Of a stretch of DNA of 64,000 nt, positions 46,333 to 58,125 are shown in pieces. The stretch comes from Gonium pectorale. Its lineage: Eukaryota; Chlorophyta; Chlorophyceae; Chlamydomonadales; Volvocaceae. The first letter of the stretch is position 1. Each line of letters begins with the position of its first letter. The translations under genes were made by a program, and so were the position numbers. The notes under the pieces are model-generated. The model did not search any database and was not told where the DNA came from. It saw only the letters and a list, made by a program, of their open reading frames with translations. The stretch lies in assembly GCA_001584585.1 (NCBI GenBank), contig LSYV01000040.1, positions 786,661-850,660 of the forward strand, in the 5' to 3' direction.

Positions 46333-47277
46333 GCGTGTGCTTGAAAACTCTACGGTGACAGTTCGTTTTGCATTATCTATGTGCGGTTCGCACAGCAAGC
46401 TGAGCGATAGACTTGCTGGATGCAGGCTGCAACCGACGAACCCAAATGGCCCTGCCGGCAAGATAAATGCAACAGGTGACCTACAGGAATTGTAAGGGAT
46501 GGACAATGGCTACAGGCACACTTTCGTAAGACCGTACGTCTGCTACGTTGTTATCGCATAGGTTGTTGTGCATATTTCCACATCTATCAAAGGACTATCA
46601 ATTGACTTTTGATATTTATTGCCATCATATGATTAGTGCCTGCAGGGGAGCCTTTACATCTAGGCAGGCGGAAGGAAGCTGCCCGTGCGTTCCTGGTAAT
46701 CTGGAGATGACGCCCGGGACCAAGGCCTTCCATAGCATATACGGATATGGAGCGCTCAATCAAATGCAAATTCGCCAGTCAGAACCGCTACGGCTCGCAC
46801 GTGATACTCAGTCAGCTCAGTCAACCTACCAATCCCCGTTGTTACCCGGTCGACTGCAAGTAGCAAGAGTTAGCTCAGAATGGTACGGCAGCGTTCTGGC
46901 AGCTCAAGCGGAGAGGGCCACCGGCCCTCTCGTACATATCCTACATGCCCCCTCCTGCATCCCTTATAAGTGCTCCACAGCAATGCGTAGAACAGCGCGA
47001 GGGTATCGGTACCTGCGCTCGCTGATACTGTTCTATGCAAAGCTGGGCACCCCCGTGGGGGGCCCTCTCCGATGCTGGTTAGCGGTTTCGGAAGCGGATA
47101 AGGATTGCAGGCAAGGGCCTTGTTTGTACGGCACTTGCCGAGAGCCAAGCGCCACCAGGCGTCTTGGCGCGCTTACGCTGATGTTCGTGGTTCATCGAGC
47201 GGTGCCTTTTGGAGTTGCCACTGACATTACAGCTTGCCTGCTTAAATACCCATTGTAAGTTAAGTAAAAAAAAAGAA

Positions 47278-47298
47278 CCAGAAACGGGGAAGGCAGCC
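47278..47298. repeat. 21-bp dispersed motif, copy 2
   Basis: Exact match to 15188-15208, also preceded by an A-rich run. Confidence 0.5.
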
Positions 47299-48889
47299 TC
47301 TACGGACATACACATCACACAAGGTGTGATGTTAAGTGCCGTAGTCTGTCGCGTCTCTGACCCTCCGCCAGCTCCCGCTGCGTGAGAGTAGCCATCGCGT
47401 TATCACCCATCGCGCCAAGACCAAGCCTACGGCAAGAACTGAGGTCATCATCCCCGGACGTCACCAACGAGCCACGCGGTGAAGGTTCGCTGGGGTGGGC
47501 CCTGTAGAAATCGTGGTGTATGCAAGGGCCTGGAGCGGAGAACAATCCCGCCGATCGCAGCCCACCGCGCGCACCCCGTGAGCATCGCGCCGGCACATCA
47601 CGACCTTTGCGAGTTGCCGACCCTGTTCTGCCCGAGACAACCGAGGGTTGTTCAGGAGCTCCAATCTGCGCCTGTTGTTTTGTGGCCGCCTGCGGCGGTT
47701 CGAGCAGCTGCATCCTCGACCGACCAGGCTGCGCCTGGTGCGGTAGCCGAGCAGAGAGCGTTCGACGGCGTCAGTGACGCGTCCGCTGTGCAATGTTCTC
47801 TTTTTTCAGGCCGCGCCTGGCCGTTGGCATACCGGTAGCGCCAGTTCAGCGTCTGTCGGGCCTGCGGCTCTTCTCCGCACCACAGCGAGCCCCGGGCTGC
47901 GCCCGCGCGCGTCGCATTGGGCATGGATGAGGCGAAATATCAGCACCGCTCTGCGGGCGGGCTGCAGCCGACATCCATCTGCTCGGAAAAAAATCTGCTC
48001 TGATGGCTGCTGCTCGCATGGCTACGCATGGCTACATGCCCGATGGGCTAGCGTCTAATCCCAGCGCATTAACCGCTCGAGGCCTGTGCCGCTGCCTTCT
48101 CATGTGGGTCCCAGGTATAGATTGGACAGGGCCCGAAGATCAGAGACTTGACTCCCTCCTTCTCTGCAGATCTCTCTTTTTTTCACTCCCGCACAGGCAT
48201 TCCCGGCAGTAAGGAAAGTCACGTCGGGTAATACCGTCCCTGGAGAGCTTATCAGCTCCTCTGCTTCGCCCTCCATGCCTTGTACCCGACGCCCTATTGG
48301 AAACGTCGCACCTTTGGGTGTTTGATGTATACGTGACGAGGAGCAGAAAACAGGTCTAGGGGCAGCTAGCAAAGCTTCGGGTGCGTCGTGTGTATCGAGC
48401 TAGTCTACGCCCTCCTACACTGACTGTGTTTTCTCCCGTACATAACACTATACGTACATTCTCCAACACTGTACGTGTCATGCTGTAGTACGTGCAACGA
48501 CATGGCTGATCCGCGAAGGTGTGAGCAGAAAACAGCCGGGCGAAGCATGATATACAAATGCCCCACAATGCAGGCTGCTGAACTGCAAGCGAACCAAGCT
48601 GCCAGAGCGCACTAGGGGCGAGCGAAGCGAGCGAACCGGGGCCATCTAGGGCGCCACGACCAATCTAACATGACAAGGTATCCGCGCTGCAAGACAGAAG
48701 GCAGAGCACAGAGAAGGGGGCGAGAGGGTAAGATAGGGAGAGCACAGCGCGCGACCAGTAGGTATACCATGTGCCGTACAAGCTCCAGAACACGGGCGCG
48801 GAGGTGCTACATCATACAAGGTACCTAGTATATCCCGGCATATGGGATCTGACAATAGTTGGTTTACGACTGTGTGCTCACGTACCCCT

Positions 48890-48909
48890 CGTACGGCGCA
48901 CGCCGTACG
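48890..48909. repeat. 20-bp palindrome
   Basis: CGTACGGCG and its exact reverse complement are separated by CA. It lies in non-coding sequence with no further match. Confidence 0.7.
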
Positions 48910-49813
48910 GCAAGATGCGAACAGCACAACAAGGATGGGATCTAGCCAGCCTTCAAGCACACATCATGACGGACACGGCCATATAAGGCGGCATTCTTGT
49001 TGGCTTTTTCGCATCAGGGTTTCGAGGGCATCGAAGTTGGGACCCGGTACCCGCGTGGGCGAAAAGTCAGCTGGTGAGCTGGGTGCCCCGGTTACGCCCT
49101 CACGGTCAGGAGCAAGTGGGGAGGGATCCCTGAGCAAGCTGTCTTCGGACGGTCCTAGGCCGAGAACTAGATCAGGTCACATAAAGCGCATACAGTCAGC
49201 CCGACGGCGTTAGACGGGGTCGGTTTTGGAGATATGTGCAGAGGTACGAACAGCGCTTTCCGAATAGCGCAATCCCAACGCCTCATTGCTTACTTTTACG
49301 GTCCCTAGAAGTGTCCGGGAGTGGTCCGGGGACAGCGCTGGGGACCAGGAGGGTTTCGGTAGCCCATGCCTTATGGCGCTCGAAACGCGTTCGCAGCGTG
49401 ATGCACTGGTACATGCAGTTGTAGGTTCACACGTGCGGCTTCGGGCACAGGAACCCCAGCAGCGAGTGGTGACGTGTCAGGGGGTAGTTGGCGGTGACGC
49501 AACTGTGTAGGCCATACGTTGCGACACTGTCCATGAGGAAGACGGGATATTTCTGCCGCTTGGGATATCATTGCGCTGGGCGTAATCATTGACGAGCCAG
49601 TTACGGTATCGTCGATATTCCGATGCCACGGCGCCGCTGTAATGCAGTCTACAGTCCTGCATAGGAGGTAGATGGGAAAGGCAACCCGTCTCGTCATGTA
49701 CAAAAAGCGAGTAGCGAAACCTCACGCCCCAACGCTCCAACGCTACTCGCAAGCGTTTCACTTACGATAGCTCACGCCTGCTCATGGTGTACTGCTGGTA
49801 GTGACAGTCAACC

Positions 49814-51983
49814 ATGGCGCAGGCGCAGCCTGCTACCTTGTTGCGGACCAGCAGGCGGCAACCTCAGACGGGCCAAGTTATCAGCATGGATGCGCTGCCA
49901 TGCGACGTCCTGGAGCACATATGCCGCTTTCTGGACGCAAAGTCTGTGAGGTATGGGCTTATGGCCTTCCGCCGCTTCCGTTTCCATTTTGTGAATGCTC
50001 GGCGCGCACGGGCGAAAGGCTTGCCTTGCACGCAAATATGGGCACAGAACATCATTTGGTGGTCATTCAGGGCGCGATGTGGGGTTGCGGCCTTTGCAAC
50101 ACCCTACACCTCCGCTGTTCCCGCCTCGCGCCTGCCTACATTCCCCTCGCCACGGTTAAGCGTTGGTCCACAAACCCTGTTCGTGCCCACGAGCCTCACC
50201 CCTGCCGTGTCCTCAACTATGCCTCTTACAGCCATCTGGCGTGCTGCAGCAAGACCTTGCGCAACGTGGCCATGGCTCGGGGCGTCTGGGTTGGCCTGCT
50301 ACAGCGTTCATTTTCATCGGACGAGCTTCCACAGGGTGAGCTTGGGACGCCCAGGGCTTCACGGAGCTTCGGCATAACCAAGTCACACGGGTAACCTCCC
50401 TGACCCTCCAGTGTACGGTACCTTACAACTGTGTTGCCGATGTCCCTCGCCCAGAGCTGGACGCCACTTGCTCCACGCTGGGCGATGCGTCGCTCGTGCG
50501 GGCGCAGGTCCGGCAGCTCTTCTTGCAAAGGCCCGCCTTCCTGTCAGACGCTCCGCGCACCTGTGAGATTATGGAGCACACGGGCAGCCGCTTCCGCAAG
50601 GTGAGGCGAATGCGGCCCCTGCAGAAAGGCAGCATGGCATGCACATCCACGCCGTGCGGTGCGGCGCGGTGCCGTGCGAACGTGTTGTGGGACACGGACG
50701 TATGGCAGGGGTGGGCCGCACGCACGCAGGCAGGCGGTGCCCGGGAGTATGGCGCAGCAGCGCCGACCATGTCTCCCGCCCTGCGCGCGCAACGCAACGC
50801 AACGCCCCCTCAGGTGCTCCATATCGACGGCCGGCGCGACCTCAACTTCACCAGCGTCTTCCGCAGCATCCCCCCCGGCCAGTACTGCGTCGTGTGGCGT
50901 GTCATGCTGCAGCCCGGCTATGTGCGCGGCTACTGCAACTTCCGGCCGGTCTTCGGACGGCCCGCCAGCAGCGAGCCCAGCAGCAAGGCCAAGGCCCGGC
51001 GGGCCCTCGCGGCGGGCAGCAGCTATGACGCCGCGGACCAGGCGGGGGGGCGGACGCGGCACGGCCGGCACCGCCGCTGGCGCTTTGGCTTGCTGGCGGG
51101 GAAGGGTTCGGAGGAGGCGGGTGGCCGCACGGCACGCTCGGATGAGGAGTTCGAGGCCGCTGGAGGTGGGGTCGGCGGAGTCAACCTCTCCAGAACAGAC
51201 CGTGCTGCGCGCGGCGTGCGACGGCGGCTGCGCTGGCTGCCCGGCTGCATGTCGCCCTCCGCTGCGGCGAGGGCCGACGAGGAGCTTCCCCGCTCCGCAG
51301 CCACGCGGGCCGCCGGGGGCGGGGCGGCGCCGCTGGCGGCCGCGGCCATCCATGCCGATCCCGCTCCCTACCCGCACCAGCCCGAGGAGCTCGCAAACGG
51401 CGATCACCCCGTAGCCACTGCGGTGGCGGGGGGCCACCCGGAGATTGAAATTGAGCCGCTGCCAGCTGCCCCGCCGCCTCCGGCGCTGCCTCCAGCACCG
51501 GCCCAGGTTGCGAACCCAGTGCCTGCTGCCGTCCGGCAGGGAACCATCCAGCGCCAGCTCGCCACCGCCTCTGCCAAGCGCGATGCTGCGCTGGCGGCCG
51601 GCGGCGGTGGCCCGCGGTACGTACCCCGCTGGCTGTCGCCGTTGTGGGGCAGCCACGCGAGCTCGTGGCGGCAGCTGGACCCGGCCGGCCCGTTGGGCCA
51701 CGGCGTCTGGCGCACGCTGCACCTCGGCTCTCTGACGGTGCGGCGGCCCGCGGACGTGCACCTGCACAGCGTGATGGTGCAGCTGCGGCCGCAGAACCCA
51801 GACCAGGAGCAGCTGGCGCTGCCCCCGGGCGAGTCGCGCTGGCGCGGGGCGCTGGTGGACTATGTGGAGCTGGTGCCGGTGCGGCGGGCGGGCCTGCTGC
51901 AGGGGCTGCTGCCGGGCTTCGCGGTGCCCGCCCCGACGGTGTTCCCCGAGCTGCGGGAGGTGGTCGAGGTGCCCCGGGCTTGA
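49814..51983 (+). CDS. F-box protein with PP2-like region
   Basis: Four exons: 49814-49950, 50232-50335, 50455-50600, 50814-51983, all phase-consistent (518 residues). The start sits in CAACCATGGC, a good context. The F-box is ALPCDVLEHICRFLDAKSVS (about 27-46), split by the first intron and continuing HLACCSKTLRNVAMARGVWVG. It should bind Skp1 in an SCF ubiquitin ligase. Residues about 130-180 (VLHIDGRRDLNFTSVFRSIP, CVVWRVMLQPGYVRGYCNF) match the start of the PP2 (phloem protein 2) lectin-like region found after the F-box in plant F-box-PP2 proteins. About 200 residues of Ala/Gly/Pro/Arg-rich insertion follow, then WRTLHLGSLTVRRPADVHLH and VDYVELVPV, which fit the end of a PP2 sandwich. The substrate is unknown. 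The last intron could also be read through in frame. Confidence 0.85.
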
Positions 51984-53974
51984 CGGCCCATGACGGGGCA
52001 TTCCGGCGACAGCCGCGCATGGGCCAAGGAGCCGGCCGAGGCGGAGCTGAATCTTGAGTTTAGGGTTGGGGTGGTGGATGGGGTCCGCCCGATAAGGCAG
52101 CGCGGTGAAGACCCCGCATGGGGCCAACTTCCTGACGCGGGCGTACTGGGGGCACGCGAAATTTCGTGTTGGGAAGTCTGTTAACCTTGCGGGACACCTG
52201 AATCGTGGTGGAGACATCTCTGCAGCCATGCTATTTGCCTGCACCTCGCCCTGTTGCCTGCAGCTGCGCCGATTGAATTCTTTGCCTTGCCTGGATGCTG
52301 GATTGACTGCTGGAGCATTGGGACATTGGTTTCGCTTGCACCGCGCTTTTATGATTGCCTTCCTCCAGAGCTCGGCTGCGGCGTGCTGTTTGCAGGGGTA
52401 CCAGGGCTGCCGATCTAGCCAGCAGGGGGTTTACTCGCTCTTCATACATCAAAACATTCAGAGCACCTTGCGATTGGCGCCGGGTCCATAGACCAGCTCA
52501 ACTGATTGGTGCTTCAGCACGCGTGAACATCACCATGCAGCTGTGTGCTTCCTGTCTTGTCCCGTATATGATCTACGTAAAGGCAAGGCTCTCATGTTTC
52601 TGTGCTTCCGCGCCCCCGTGCCGCAAGATTGACAGAACTGCAGCCCCGTGTTCTGGTTAGTTCTCTGGCAGCACACACCTCAGCACCGGGCTGCACATGC
52701 TCCAGTGAACTCTGCACATTTTTTCCAATTTTGGGTTTTGCCGCTTACCGTTCATGTGTTTGGACTTTCAGTGATTGTGTATGACATGTTGCATGTGGCC
52801 AGCAGGTCATATAGTGGGCCTGCTTTCCCAGATGGCTATGTGTAGGCATGTTAATTTTTCGCTTTAGGGTTGTTGCACAAAGGAGCAGTACATGTGACGT
52901 GGTTGAACGAGTAATTGTACGTACAGGAAGTACGGCGTGACGTGCTTTCTGAAGTATCGTATTGTAATTGTGCAGTGATGCCGCTGATGTGGACACTACG
53001 GCAATCCCGTCACGAACGCCGCAGCGGCGAATACCGGATCTGAGGTCCGATGACTGCGTACTTGGTGATGTTATAGGCTGCACAATACGTAGGCGTCTGG
53101 GGACGAACGCGGGGCGGCCACAGAGGCCACAGCCACAGTCTACACTTCTATCAGTAAACATACACCTGATACTCTAAATGTCGAAGCCCACACAGCCAAG
53201 CGTACTCGCGGGTGTGATGACCAGACCTCAAATGACGGCTGGGAAGGAGTGCCCAGGACGGTGCGTCAAAAGAGGGTTTAAGCCAGCACCCAGCAGCCGG
53301 TACATGCGAGTTACCGGTCATCCGAGGGGCGCGGGCGTAGTACTTTCCCCTGCTTGGGCTTGGGTTTGCTTGGCATGTAGGGTTGGCTGGGCGTGGGTTG
53401 ATTGGCAAACTCTGCGGGCGGGCAGCGGCGGGATGCATATGCAAGAGTCCATCGCCGCCGCGTTTGCCGCCGGTAGGCGTTTGCGCCACCTGGAGACCTG
53501 GTCGCACGCGGGTGCAGCGGTGTAGCCAGCCCGTCGGCACACACACCCACGGCTCCACTATACGGCGGGTTTTATGCGCTGGCTGTTCCATGGGCGGCTG
53601 CTGGATGAGCGTCGCCGGACGGCCGCGTCCCCGAACACACACCCTACCACCCTTTTGCCCCTCCCGCCCCCCCCCACCCTCCCAAGTGTGGTCTCGGGGC
53701 GGTTGCACCTTCCTCGTGGCACCGTGAATGGTGCCCGCCAGCCGCTCCGCCTGGCCACCCGACTGCTGGTCGCCCAGGCGGCGGTGGGGGTGGCGGCGGC
53801 GGTGGTGGCGGACTCCTGGCGGTTGGCCCTCACGCCGTTGTGCGCTTGCGTCGCTAGGGTCGACACATTGGCGTAAAGGGTTTGCAAGAGGCTGCCATCG
53901 GCCTTCAATTATGGTGCGTGGGATTGCCCCAACCATAGCCTAATGTTAGACATGTAGCATCAGCCTCTACGCTT
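51984..53974. other. Non-coding stretch
   Basis: 3' UTR of the F-box gene (a TGTAA is at about 52963, far downstream) and sequence of unknown role. The GC-rich block 53380-53880 has open frames on both strands, but none with a recognisable domain. Confidence 0.4.
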
Positions 53975-54397
53975 ATGGCAGCTGGCCAAGCATGGACGAA
54001 GCCGTTGACACATCCGCTCTGCATGCATTTGCCGCCATCATCTCCTCTTATCCGACAGCCGTACCAAACTGCCGCCTCCAGTAACAATCTTACGATGCTG
54101 CGCCGCCTGGCGCGGCTGGACTGCCCCTGGGGCCGTGCCAGCGGCGGAGGGGCGGCCTTTGCTTGGTATACACAGTACCACGCTCCTCTGCTGCTGCCGG
54201 TGCTGCGTCTCGTGGTGGAGCTGGGCTGCCCGGTCAACTGGGCGGCCATCCGCGAGCTGGCGGCATCCTTCAGCGCAGACGTGCGTGAGTGGCTGGTGGT
54301 GGAGGCGGAGGGCAAAGTTGAAGGTGCTGGCCAAGACCATGGCAGAGGTCAGGGTTGTGGCAGCTGTAGTGGCCCATCGGCGCCAGGCCGGCTCTGA
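53975..54397 (+). CDS. Ankyrin-like fragment
   Basis: A 140-codon open frame. Its middle (NLTMLRRLARLDCPWG, then LLLPVLRLVVELGCPVNWAA and DVREWLVVEAEG) resembles the degenerate ankyrin-type repeats of volvocine proteins, with the pattern LRWLVE.GCPV.W. The first 45 residues and the last 25 do not match and may be non-coding. It contains about two repeats where real family members have many, so it is either a fragment of a gene with unrecognised exons or a relic. Confidence 0.35.
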   Translation: MAAGQAWTKPLTHPLCMHLPPSSPLIRQPYQTAASSNNLTMLRRLARLDCPWGRASGGGAAFAWYTQYHAPLLLPVLRLVVELGCPVNWAAIRELAASFSADVREWLVVEAEGKVEGAGQDHGRGQGCGSCSGPSAPGRL

Positions 54398-55970
54398 GAA
54401 TCACCGCAAACGCCAGCGAGCAGAGCAACAGCGATGTGAGCGCAATGAGGGTGCGGCACAGTGACGCTGTGACGGCACGAGCAGGCTTAAGGGCACGTCA
54501 GTGTCCATGCCTATGTACTAGCTTCAGTGGCGCAAATGTTCTAGCAGGGCCAGGGAGGCAGTAGATACATAGGGAGAAAGCCAACATGCATGTGGCCGAA
54601 CGGTTGCTTGGGAAGTTGGGATTATGCAATGCCCATTGACTTAGTTCACATGTATGAATGGAGCGCTACAAATGCAAAGTAGCGGATGGGTAATGGCTGG
54701 GGTATGGGACCAGTTGTATGTTGGTTAATCATGTGTAAGTTCGTCAACCCTGCCGGGTGTATTGGCCAACGTGTTATCAGCAGCTGTCTCGCTGTCTGGG
54801 GCCTCATGAGTTGTTATGGGACGCATCAGGGTTATGTGGGGGATGTGTGGTCCGAGGGTTCAAAGGGCTAGGGTCAAGGAAGGTCAAGCAATGGTCATGT
54901 CAAGCTGTTGATGTGATGACACGGTAGAGAGAGACAGAGGCAGCCCTGGTCAGAGCGGAAGTTGGTGCGTCAAAAGGCACCGCAGGCGGCAGACCATGGC
55001 TACCTTGGAAGGGGGAAAGGCGCTCCAGCGCAGCAATCTGGATCAGCCACGAGTCCTGTATGCTGCCCTGCGCTGGTCCACCTACGCACCGTCAACGGCG
55101 CATAGGTGCATCGCATGTGCACCAAAGTACAGTGGGGCGCCGACGACCCCCTAAGGTTTGTCGTGCCGGCATGCGCCCGTGACACAGCCTGTTGACATTA
55201 TTGGTTCGGGGGGAGTTCAGTGTGCAGGGGTAAGCGAATCCCACTCTCTTCCCCGGGTTCCCGTGCTTCAAGTGAGGTGGAGAGGTGGAGAGGTATAATG
55301 GTTAGAATTTAAAGCAAGGTTCGGGTACGTAGATAGGGGGATGGTCGAAAAGAGGCTGTCGTGTGCGATCTCGGAGCCAGGTAGCGGAGACCCCCGTGGC
55401 CCCTTACATGCGTTGCTGCCTTGCTGGCTCTAGCATTACTTATCAGCTTATAATTGCATTCAGTTGAGAAGATGGTCGATTGCGTCTTTGCGTACTTCAT
55501 CAATGGTTGAGAGCACTGGATAACCGTGCCCTGACCTATTCACCTGTCTTTGAGCACTTGGCTATCACTATCACTTTCGATAAAGTCAGGCGTTTCAGGG
55601 CGTCTTTGCTGTTGAATTTCATGTTTCGGCCTCGGCCCAGACAAGTTTTTAGCTCCTAGTAGCTGCACCTCTCCCAGCGAGGCCAAGCCGCAATACACGT
55701 CGCAAGATCGTCCCGGACCGGCAGCCGCGCGCCTGAGACGGGCCCTGGGCCCGTCAGCAAGTGATGTGAGTGATCAGGGCGGGCTGTTCGTCCGCACAGC
55801 ATTCGGGCTACCGTGCGCGTGTCAAACGCTTGCGTGACAAACTGCAGCTACAACCCGAAGAGCAGCCGCACCTCTCCTATGGAGAAAGAGTGCTGACAGT
55901 CACAGCTGGTACTGTGACAAATCGCGCCTGGCCGAGAGATCCATTCCCCATACGCCATACCGCCCGCACC
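54398..55970. other. Intergenic region, no gene seen
   Basis: GC content is lower than in the flanking genes and only short open frames occur. The right end should include the promoter and 5' UTR of the FkbM gene. The frame stays open upstream to 55770, so an earlier start is possible. Confidence 0.45.
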
Positions 55971-58125
55971 ATGCCCACCACAGAAACAGGGAGCGTGCAG
56001 GCAGCTGCGACGCCCCCGGAGTGCGGTGATATGGCGGTCCGGGCGCTGCGGCTGAGACGGCCCTTGGACGCGCTGGCGGGCTTTGCTGTGGGCCTCCTAC
56101 TGGCGCTGTTTTTGGGCCGCAACGGCCGCTTGATGACCCAGCATCCGCATGAGCAGGGCAGCGCCCCGGAGCCATCCCGCGCAGTGCACCTCGCCGACAC
56201 GTCTGCGCCTATAGCATCGCCTGCGCCGCCCCCGGCCGCGGGCCGCCTCCACACTCTGTGGATACGGCCCACACCGCTCTCAGCCGCCGCCCCAGCCCTG
56301 GCTGCTGCGGCCGCGGCCGCGCCACACACTGGCTTGCCCCTGAGCTCCGCTTTGGAGGCGGCTGCTGTCGACAGAATCGACCTGTACCAGGGTGTCAGCG
56401 ACCGGCCGGGCCGCGAGACGGTGGCGTTCGCGTACCGCAGGAGCAGCTGCGCCGACTGGAACCGGGAGCACCCCGACCGCCTTTTCGCGGACCCCGTGTT
56501 CCACGGGGCGCTGCCGCGGGGAGGCGTGTTCGTGGACATCGGGGCGTGCTACGGTGGGAATAAAGGGGCGGCAGAGGGGTAAGGATAGGGATTGAGACGA
56601 GCGCATGACGGCAGCGTGAACGCAGTAGCTCAAAACCAGGGGGCGGTGTTGAGGTGGTGGTAGGAGGGAGGCAGGGAGGTATGTCACTGGCCGCGGATGC
56701 CTGCAGAACTGGCAGTGAGCGGCTAGATGCGCCGACCGCCAACAGGCGGCGCCGTCACGTACGTACGTACGTACACGGCGGCGGCGGCGCTACTGGCGAC
56801 CCCCGGGTCGCGGGCTCGCGCAACCAACCAACATGTACGGCACGCGGCCGGCTGTGGGCATGCGGCCCTGACGCTTGTGTGGTCGATGTGCGTGACTGCG
56901 TGCTCAAACAGTTTAACGTCGGTACAGCGAGCAAGACCTGGACCTTGTGTGTTACGAACCTTGTTGTGTGTGTACCTTGTCCCGGTCTGCCCTGACGGCA
57001 CCCGCAGGCGACACAAGCGTCCCGCTTGCGGTGCTGGCGGACATGGTGGTGGCGCTAGAGCCCAACCCGCACAGCTTCCGGGTGCTGGAGCTGAACGCGC
57101 AGCTCAACCCGGGGCTGCGCATCCGGCCGCACAACGTGGCGGCGGGGGACGGCAACCTTACGGAGCTGGAGTTCACGTGAGTCGCAGCCAACCCTGCCCA
57201 CCCATCCAAGTGTAACCGCGCTTCGGCCTCCCCCGTGCCTCTCCACGCCCTTGGACCCCGGCGTGTCACCCTTTTCCCGCCGTGCCATGTGGGGAGCTGG
57301 GGACGTAGCCAAACGCTTTGCTGGGGCCCCGCATGGGCTCGAACGCCAGGTGCTCTGGCCATGGCGGGAGCTTCCAGATGCGGTGTTTGGATTTGAAGTG
57401 TAGCTGACGGCAACGGTCCGGTGCCCGCGGCCGACTGCATCGCCGCCAGGGTCGGCGGCCGCAAGCATTCTGCAGGTGGCGATGGCAACATTTAGCAACC
57501 CGCTCCCTCACCCCCCTTTTGGCAGGTATGGAGGCGACATGTGTAACGGCGGCGTACTGGGCGCCTGGAAGGACGCATCCCGCGAGACGCCCTTGAAAGT
57601 CAAGGTACGCTCAGGCACGGGAAGGGTGCCTGACCGTGGCTGACACCTCGGATCGGTGCCCACTCTGCCCAGATAGCGTGCCATTGTCGCGCTCCCACTC
57701 GACCGAGGTTCAAGCCGCGCCCGGTGTCCAGACCCGCTGCTTGTCCTCCGCCGTACCCCGCCGGCCGTACCCCTCAGGCCGTCGATGTCCCGAGCTTCCT
57801 GCGACAAGAATACGGCGAGGGCGTTCTCCGGAACATCTCCCTGATCAAGATTGACGCCGAGGGCTTTGACGCCAAGATCATGACCACGCTGCGGCCGCTG
57901 CTGCGGTACTCCAAATTCACACTGCTGGTCGAGTGGTTTGATTACTACGTGAGCAGCCCGCCGCACGGGAACGAGGGTCCGGATGCCGTACACCCTGGCG
58001 CGCGCGAGCTGTTCGATGCCGTTGCGGGCCTGGGGTACGTGCCGTACGACCCGGCCACCGGCGCGCGCGTGCCCGGCCCGCAGAATAAGCACAAGCTGCC
58101 GGACCTCCTGTGTAGGCCGGCGTAG
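55971..58125 (+). CDS. FkbM-family methyltransferase with N-terminal membrane anchor
   Basis: Four exons: 55971-56553, 57008-57176, 57526-57604, 57778-58125, phase-consistent (392 residues). A short basic N-terminus precedes one hydrophobic segment (LAGFAVGLLLALFLG, about 35-49), typical of a type II Golgi protein. A Pro/Ala-rich stem follows. The SAM-binding motif is GGVFVDIGACYGD (about 184-196), followed by VVALEPNPHSFRVLELNAQL (motif II, acidic residue binding the SAM ribose), and ISLIKIDAEGFDAKIM is the late FkbM motif. FkbM-type enzymes methylate hydroxyls of sugars or small molecules. With a membrane anchor, a glycan O-methyltransferase in the secretory pathway is a reasonable inference. 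The substrate is unknown. I chose the ATG at 55971 because it precedes the anchor. Confidence 0.88.
56762..56778. repeat. ACGT tetranucleotide repeat in intron
   Basis: About four CGTA units in the first intron of the FkbM gene. Confidence 0.7.

Larger units (their letters stand above)
46333..49813. other. Gene-poor region with repeats
   Basis: No defendable gene. The left part (46500-46650) is clearly AT-richer than the window average. It carries copy 2 of the 21-bp motif at 47278, an A-rich run at 47265-47276, another A7 at 47984, a palindrome at 48890-48909 and a GCGAGCGAAGCGAGCG motif near 48618. Several open frames of 100-130 codons at 47300-47900 overlap on both strands and have no domain. 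The right end should hold the F-box promoter. Confidence 0.45.

Noticed and set aside
50544..52244. 566-codon open frame on the minus strand opposite the F-box gene
   Set aside because: It is the antisense shadow of GC-rich coding sequence. Its Arg/Pro/Gly/His-rich translation has no domain, while the plus strand has a clear F-box gene with phased introns.
53151..53936. 261-codon minus-strand frame
   Set aside because: The translation is Arg/Pro/His-rich without a domain, and plus-strand frames of similar quality overlap it. Open frames like this are expected in GC-rich non-coding DNA.
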